Source: a bacterium
GTDB taxonomy: Bacteria > Actinomycetota > Acidimicrobiia > Acidimicrobiales > Ilumatobacteraceae
Direction of reading: 5' to 3'
DNA: 40,860 nt
NCBI GenBank assembly: GCA_013205145.1
Contig: JABMMV010000179.1
Coordinates: forward strand, 1 to 40,860
Shown piece after piece: positions 36,828 to 40,860 of the stretch. How positions within the stretch are numbered: position 1 is the stretch's first letter; each line of letters opens with the position of its first letter. The notes under the pieces are model-generated. The model was given only the letters and a program-made list of their open reading frames with translations. It ran no database searches and had not been told where the DNA came from. Made by a program: the position numbers and the translations under genes.

Positions 36828-38435
36828 TCAGGGTGTATGCATCAATAACTCTTGTGCATGAGCGACTGCAACCTCGGTAAGCGCTCCCCCCGACAGCATG
36901 CGGGCGATTTCACTTTCACGCGCTGCCCCTGTGAGCTCGCCCACGCGGGCATAGGTAACTTTTTTAATGATTTCTTTCGATACACCTAATTGCTGCTGTG
37001 CTTGAGAAGCGACTTGAGCAAGGTGCGTGACCACCAGCACTTGATGCCCTTTTCCTACCGCAGCTAGAGCCTTACCAACAGCCACCGCTGCTGCGCCACC
37101 AATACCGGCATCGACTTCATCGAAAATGAGAGTTGGGGGTGATTGTGTGAGCACTAGTCGCAACGCCAACATGACTCGCGCGAGTTCTCCGCCAGAAGCA
37201 ACTTTCGACAGTGGCAGTGGTGGGCTGCCAGGGTTAGCAGAGAGCAAGAAATTCACAGCATCGCCCGCCGGATCTTCAGACTCTGGAGCAAAGTTCACCT
37301 GGAACACAGCTTCGGGCAGTGCAAGGAGGCGGAGATGTTTCTGCACCGCCTTTGCAAATTGTGGTGCACCTTCGACTCGCTTGTGTCGCACCTGTGCCTC
37401 TGCTTCTCGCACACGCACGTTTGCTGCGGCGATAGATACCTCGAGCTCACGAGCACGTCGCTCATAGCCCAACAGGTCAGTCAGGCGCTCGGAGCTAGCA
37501 CGGCCGTACTCAAGCACATCAGCAAGCAAAGGCCCATACTTACGGCATAAGTCGTTGAGGGCCTTACGTCGGGCGCTCACTTCGGCAAGGCGCTCGGGGT
37601 CTTCTTCGCTCGCCTCGGCGAGGTCTCTAATGACTGCTGCGGCATCGTCTAGTTCGGCTGCCAAAGAAGCAAGACGCGAAGTAACCGCAGCAAAAGCCTC
37701 TTTGCCCTGCAGTAAACCAAGCGCCGAACGCAGCGCGTCGCTGGCGTTAGTTGGTCCGGTCGATGCCTGAGTATTGGATTCAGAGAGATGGGCGTAGGCG
37801 CCCCTCAAGGCCGCCTGATACGACTCTGCATTGCCTAGTGCCTCTTCTTCTTTACGTAGTTCTTCATCTTCTGCACCCGAGGAAATACTTGCGGTACTAA
37901 TTTCATCGATTTGGAATTGAAGAAGGTCAATTTCTCGGACTCGTGCGCGTTCATCTCCACCTAACGATTCGAGCTCTTGGCGCAACTGTCGAAGTTCGCT
38001 TTTTGCCTGCGCGACGGGAGAAGTGTCGACACCTGCAAATTGGTCGAGAGCAACACGTTGAGCCTTTTCATGAAGAAGACTCTGGTGCGCGTGTTGACCA
38101 TGAAGATCAACGAGATCGGCACCCATTTCGGCCAATTGCGCGAGCGTTGCCAAATTGCCATTGATATAGGCCCGAGAACGCCCCTGCACAGGAATAACAC
38201 GGCTCAAAATGACTTCATCGTCACCGACGATGAAACGCCCTTCGACACGTGCTTCATCACAACCATGACGAACCATTGAGACATCGCTTTTCCCACCCAC
38301 AAGCAAATGAATGGCTTCAATGATCATGGTCTTGCCTGCGCCGGTTTCACCTGTAAAAGCAGAGAGCCCATTTTTGAAGACAAGAGTGACCGAGTCGATA
38401 ATGCCTAACTGATGAACATGTAATTCCACCAGCAT
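36828..38435 (-). CDS. recN: DNA repair protein RecN
   Basis: 'MLVELHVHQLGIIDSVTLVFKNGLSAFTGETGAGKTMIIEAIHLLVGGK', 'KVASGGELARVMLALRLVL', 'LIFDEVDAGIGGAAA'. Confidence 0.95.
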   Translation of the reverse strand: MLVELHVHQLGIIDSVTLVFKNGLSAFTGETGAGKTMIIEAIHLLVGGKSDVSMVRHGCDEARVEGRFIVGDDEVILSRVIPVQGRSRAYINGNLATLAQLAEMGADLVDLHGQHAHQSLLHEKAQRVALDQFAGVDTSPVAQAKSELRQLRQELESLGGDERARVREIDLLQFQIDEISTASISSGAEDEELRKEEEALGNAESYQAALRGAYAHLSESNTQASTGPTNASDALRSALGLLQGKEAFAAVTSRLASLAAELDDAAAVIRDLAEASEEDPERLAEVSARRKALNDLCRKYGPLLADVLEYGRASSERLTDLLGYERRARELEVSIAAANVRVREAEAQVRHKRVEGAPQFAKAVQKHLRLLALPEAVFQVNFAPESEDPAGDAVNFLLSANPGSPPLPLSKVASGGELARVMLALRLVLTQSPPTLIFDEVDAGIGGAAAVAVGKALAAVGKGHQVLVVTHLAQVASQAQQQLGVSKEIIKKVTYARVGELTGAARESEIARMLSGGALTEVAVAHAQELLMHTP

Positions 38436-39313
38436 TAATCGTCTCCTAGACCAAACTTCTGTCGCAAGATGTGATGGAACCGCTGCTGGCCGATATGCAA
38501 GAAACATGCTGTGGCAGCATCGCTCACCACGCGAACTTCATCATCTGGGCCGAGCGCAACAAAGTGCAAACCGTCTACCGACAAGGTGACATCTCTGTGC
38601 CCACGCACGGTGATGGATACTTCCTCGGCTGGGTCGAGTACCAACGACCGATCGAACAACATGTGTGGAGACACTGGTGTGAGAACCATTGCCCGATGTT
38701 GTGGCGACAAAACAGGCCCGCGAGCCGACAAAGAATACGCAGTGGAACCAGTGGGAGTGGCAACAATAAGACCATCGGCTGAATACGTGGCAAAAACACT
38801 TTTATCGATTGCTACTTCTAAGCGCACTGTATGACCCGACTCCACTTTTTCTACGACTACTTCATTCAGTGCACGTAGTGTGTGCCGACCACCATCTTTT
38901 TGTGCCACATTTATTTTGAGCATCATTCGATTTTCGAGGCGCGCATCTTTGGGCATGACCCCCGCGTGCAGAGACTCGAGCACATCGAGTAGTTGCGATG
39001 GTTCCACACTCGTGAGATAGCCAAGCGTTCCAAAATTGACTCCGAGAACTGGAACGTTTTGGCCGCCCAAAATTTGGATTGCACGCAAGACGGTTCCGTC
39101 GCCACCGAGCGACACCACCAGGTCGGGTGTTGTGGAATTCTCTACCGTGAGATCTTCGGCGTGAACAATAGAAACCTTGTTTGAGTCGCCCCAGGCTTGT
39201 ACGTGAACAGCGGCCTCGCAGGCATCGGGGCGTTCCTGATTGACCACAAGTAAAAGAGAGCCCAAGTGGAAGGACTGTGGTTGCGCAAGAGCCATGTCTA
39301 TATCTTTACTCAT
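38435..39313 (-). CDS. nadK: NAD kinase
   Basis: 'DLVVSLGGDGTVLRAIQILGGQNVPVLGVNFGTLGYLT', 'LNEVVVEK', 'GLIVATPTGSTAYSLSARGP'. Confidence 0.95.
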   Translation of the reverse strand: MSKDIDMALAQPQSFHLGSLLLVVNQERPDACEAAVHVQAWGDSNKVSIVHAEDLTVENSTTPDLVVSLGGDGTVLRAIQILGGQNVPVLGVNFGTLGYLTSVEPSQLLDVLESLHAGVMPKDARLENRMMLKINVAQKDGGRHTLRALNEVVVEKVESGHTVRLEVAIDKSVFATYSADGLIVATPTGSTAYSLSARGPVLSPQHRAMVLTPVSPHMLFDRSLVLDPAEEVSITVRGHRDVTLSVDGLHFVALGPDDEVRVVSDAATACFLHIGQQRFHHILRQKFGLGDD

Positions 39314-40076
39314 CGGTGTGCACTGTTGCCCATAGGAAGAACTCAATATTGCCACCAGCGCCAGAGATGGGCGACTCGTATTGCCCATGAACATGGCAAC
39401 CCGCAGTATTCAGAGCCTCTGCGACACGATCAACTGCGTCTTGGCGTACTAGTGGGTTGAGCACTATTCCCCCCGCGGGCACGTCGGTGCGTTCTGCTTC
39501 GAACTGGGGCTTCACCAAAAGAATAAGTTCGGCTCCGGAGCCAGAGAGCGCAACAATGTGGGGCACCAATTGGGCAAGAGAAGTAAAACTCACGTCGGTG
39601 ACCACTATTTGCGCAAGACCACTATGGCCTGCCCCCCAATGAGTGCGTAAATCTTTTGGTGACAACTGTGCAATGTGTTGGCTTTCCAGTGATGTCACCG
39701 CCGCGTGCGTCAACATTTTCTGGTGCAACTGACCACGCCCTACGTCAACTGCCACAACATGGGCGGCACCGTGTTGCAATAGGCAATCGGTGAACCCGCC
39801 AGTGGAAGCCCCAATGTCGAGGCAGTATGCCTGTGACGCATTGATACCAAAATGTTGAAGAGCTCCTTCAAGTTTGATTCCACCCCGACCCACAAAACGA
39901 TTAGCTATGGGCGCAACATGAACAATGTCTCCTGCGGCCACTAAAGAAGCAGCATTGCTCACCACTGCCCCATTTACTCGCACACGGTTCTCGGCGAGTG
40001 CAGTTTCTACGTCGGCTGCGCTCGACAAGAGGCCACGGTGTAAAACCTCACGTACCAGTGAACGCCGTTGCTTCAT
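39306..40076 (-). CDS. tlyA: TlyA-family rRNA (cytidine-2'-O)-methyltransferase
   Basis: S4-type N-terminus 'ALAENRVRVNGAVVSNAASLVAAGDIVHV', 'FVGRGGIKLEGALQHFGI', 'CLDIGASTGGFTDCLLQHGAAHVVAVDVGRGQL'. Confidence 0.94.
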   Translation of the reverse strand: MKQRRSLVREVLHRGLLSSAADVETALAENRVRVNGAVVSNAASLVAAGDIVHVAPIANRFVGRGGIKLEGALQHFGINASQAYCLDIGASTGGFTDCLLQHGAAHVVAVDVGRGQLHQKMLTHAAVTSLESQHIAQLSPKDLRTHWGAGHSGLAQIVVTDVSFTSLAQLVPHIVALSGSGAELILLVKPQFEAERTDVPAGGIVLNPLVRQDAVDRVAEALNTAGCHVHGQYESPISGAGGNIEFFLWATVHTDE

Positions 40077-40860
40077 TGGCGTGTCAGTCGAAGATCGTCT
40101 GTGCCGTTGGTTTTATTCAAAAGGAATGTTGCAATATCGCTAAAGGTGTTGCCTGTGTAGTTGAATGAAACACCGTCGATGGGGCCAGCACATTTCTCTT
40201 GCACACCCGACCACACCTGGGCATAAGCAATGCCGAGGCGCTGCGCAAACGCGCCGTCGGTGTCGGGGCGGTCACCCACCAATACTTGGCGCGAGACGGG
40301 CGTTGACCCTACGAGCGACTGCACAAGTTGAGCCATGGCGTGGTGAGGCTTTCCGGCCATCACCGGTGTGAGTTGCGATGCATAGGCATACGAGGCCACG
40401 AGCGAACCACCACCAGGCAAAATTCCCGTCTCTGTGGGAAACGTTGCATCGTCGTTCGTGCCAATAAGCCGCGCCCCTGCCAATAAGCACGACAACCCCA
40501 TGTGTAGAAAATCAAAGCAAAAGTCGCGATGCATTCCAACAACAACCGCATCAATATTTGCTGGGTTAAATGTGCTGTCTAATAAAGCATCTCGCACGTC
40601 CACTACTCGTGCGCCACGATTCTGCACTGCTTCAATGACACCTGGACCCGAACATGCCAACACAGTTTCAGTTGGCTCAATGAGTGATGCAGCTGCTTGG
40701 GCGCTCGTCACCACGTTGCCAATAGCAGGAATGCCCATGTTGCAAAGTTTCTGTTCTTGATCGGCGAGACGCGTTGAAGAATTGTTTGTCACAAAATTGA
40801 CTTGCCAACCCGCCTCACGCACAGCAGCGATGCTCTCGGGAACACCTGCGATGACCGAGG
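40073..40860 (-). CDS. HAD-superfamily NagD-like phosphatase (5' end beyond window)
   Basis: 'GVPESIAAVREAGWQVNFVTNNSSTR', 'GMHRDFCFDFLHMGLSCLLAGARLIGTNDDATFP', 'VLVGDRPDTDGAFAQRLGI'; reading frame stays open to the window edge. Confidence 0.9.
   Translation of the reverse strand, partial: SVIAGVPESIAAVREAGWQVNFVTNNSSTRLADQEQKLCNMGIPAIGNVVTSAQAAASLIEPTETVLACSGPGVIEAVQNRGARVVDVRDALLDSTFNPANIDAVVVGMHRDFCFDFLHMGLSCLLAGARLIGTNDDATFPTETGILPGGGSLVASYAYASQLTPVMAGKPHHAMAQLVQSLVGSTPVSRQVLVGDRPDTDGAFAQRLGIAYAQVWSGVQEKCAGPIDGVSFNYTGNTFSDIATFLLNKTNGTDDLRLTRQ

Overview
The window is a gene-dense, housekeeping-rich chromosomal segment from an actinobacterium. It is probably a streamlined planktonic Acidimicrobiia-type lineage, but that taxonomic guess is inference. 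I found about 40 credible CDSs, one tRNA-Pro(GGG) and one tandem glycine riboswitch upstream of gcvP. I found no CRISPR array, transposon or prophage. Recognisable blocks are: (i) glycine riboswitch-gcvP facing a pgsA-gcvH-garA-ftsR-bfn-merR-gcvT cluster, which resembles the M. tuberculosis Rv1822-Rv1832 neighbourhood; (ii) der plus a PDZ/radical-SAM-like DUF512 gene; (iii) an accessory metabolic block with acyl-CoA dehydrogenase, AMP-ligase, GDPD, LLM flavoenzyme, CodA-like amidohydrolase, creatininase-family, PYROXD2/CrtI-like oxidoreductase and phosphoribosyltransferase; (iv) aroA-tyrA-rluB-scpB-scpA | trpS | HD-xerD-NUDIX-pyrG-recN-nadK-tlyA-HAD. The most notable observations are: a candidate terminator hairpin that competes with aptamer-II P1 of the glycine riboswitch; a GarA-like FHA protein with a zinc-ribbon N-terminus; stop codons that overlap, abut or lie within 2 bp at all seven convergent gene junctions, three of them sharing the identical TTAG; and an unassigned CodA/creatininase/flavoenzyme cluster. 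All calls come from reading motifs and translations; no database search was run.
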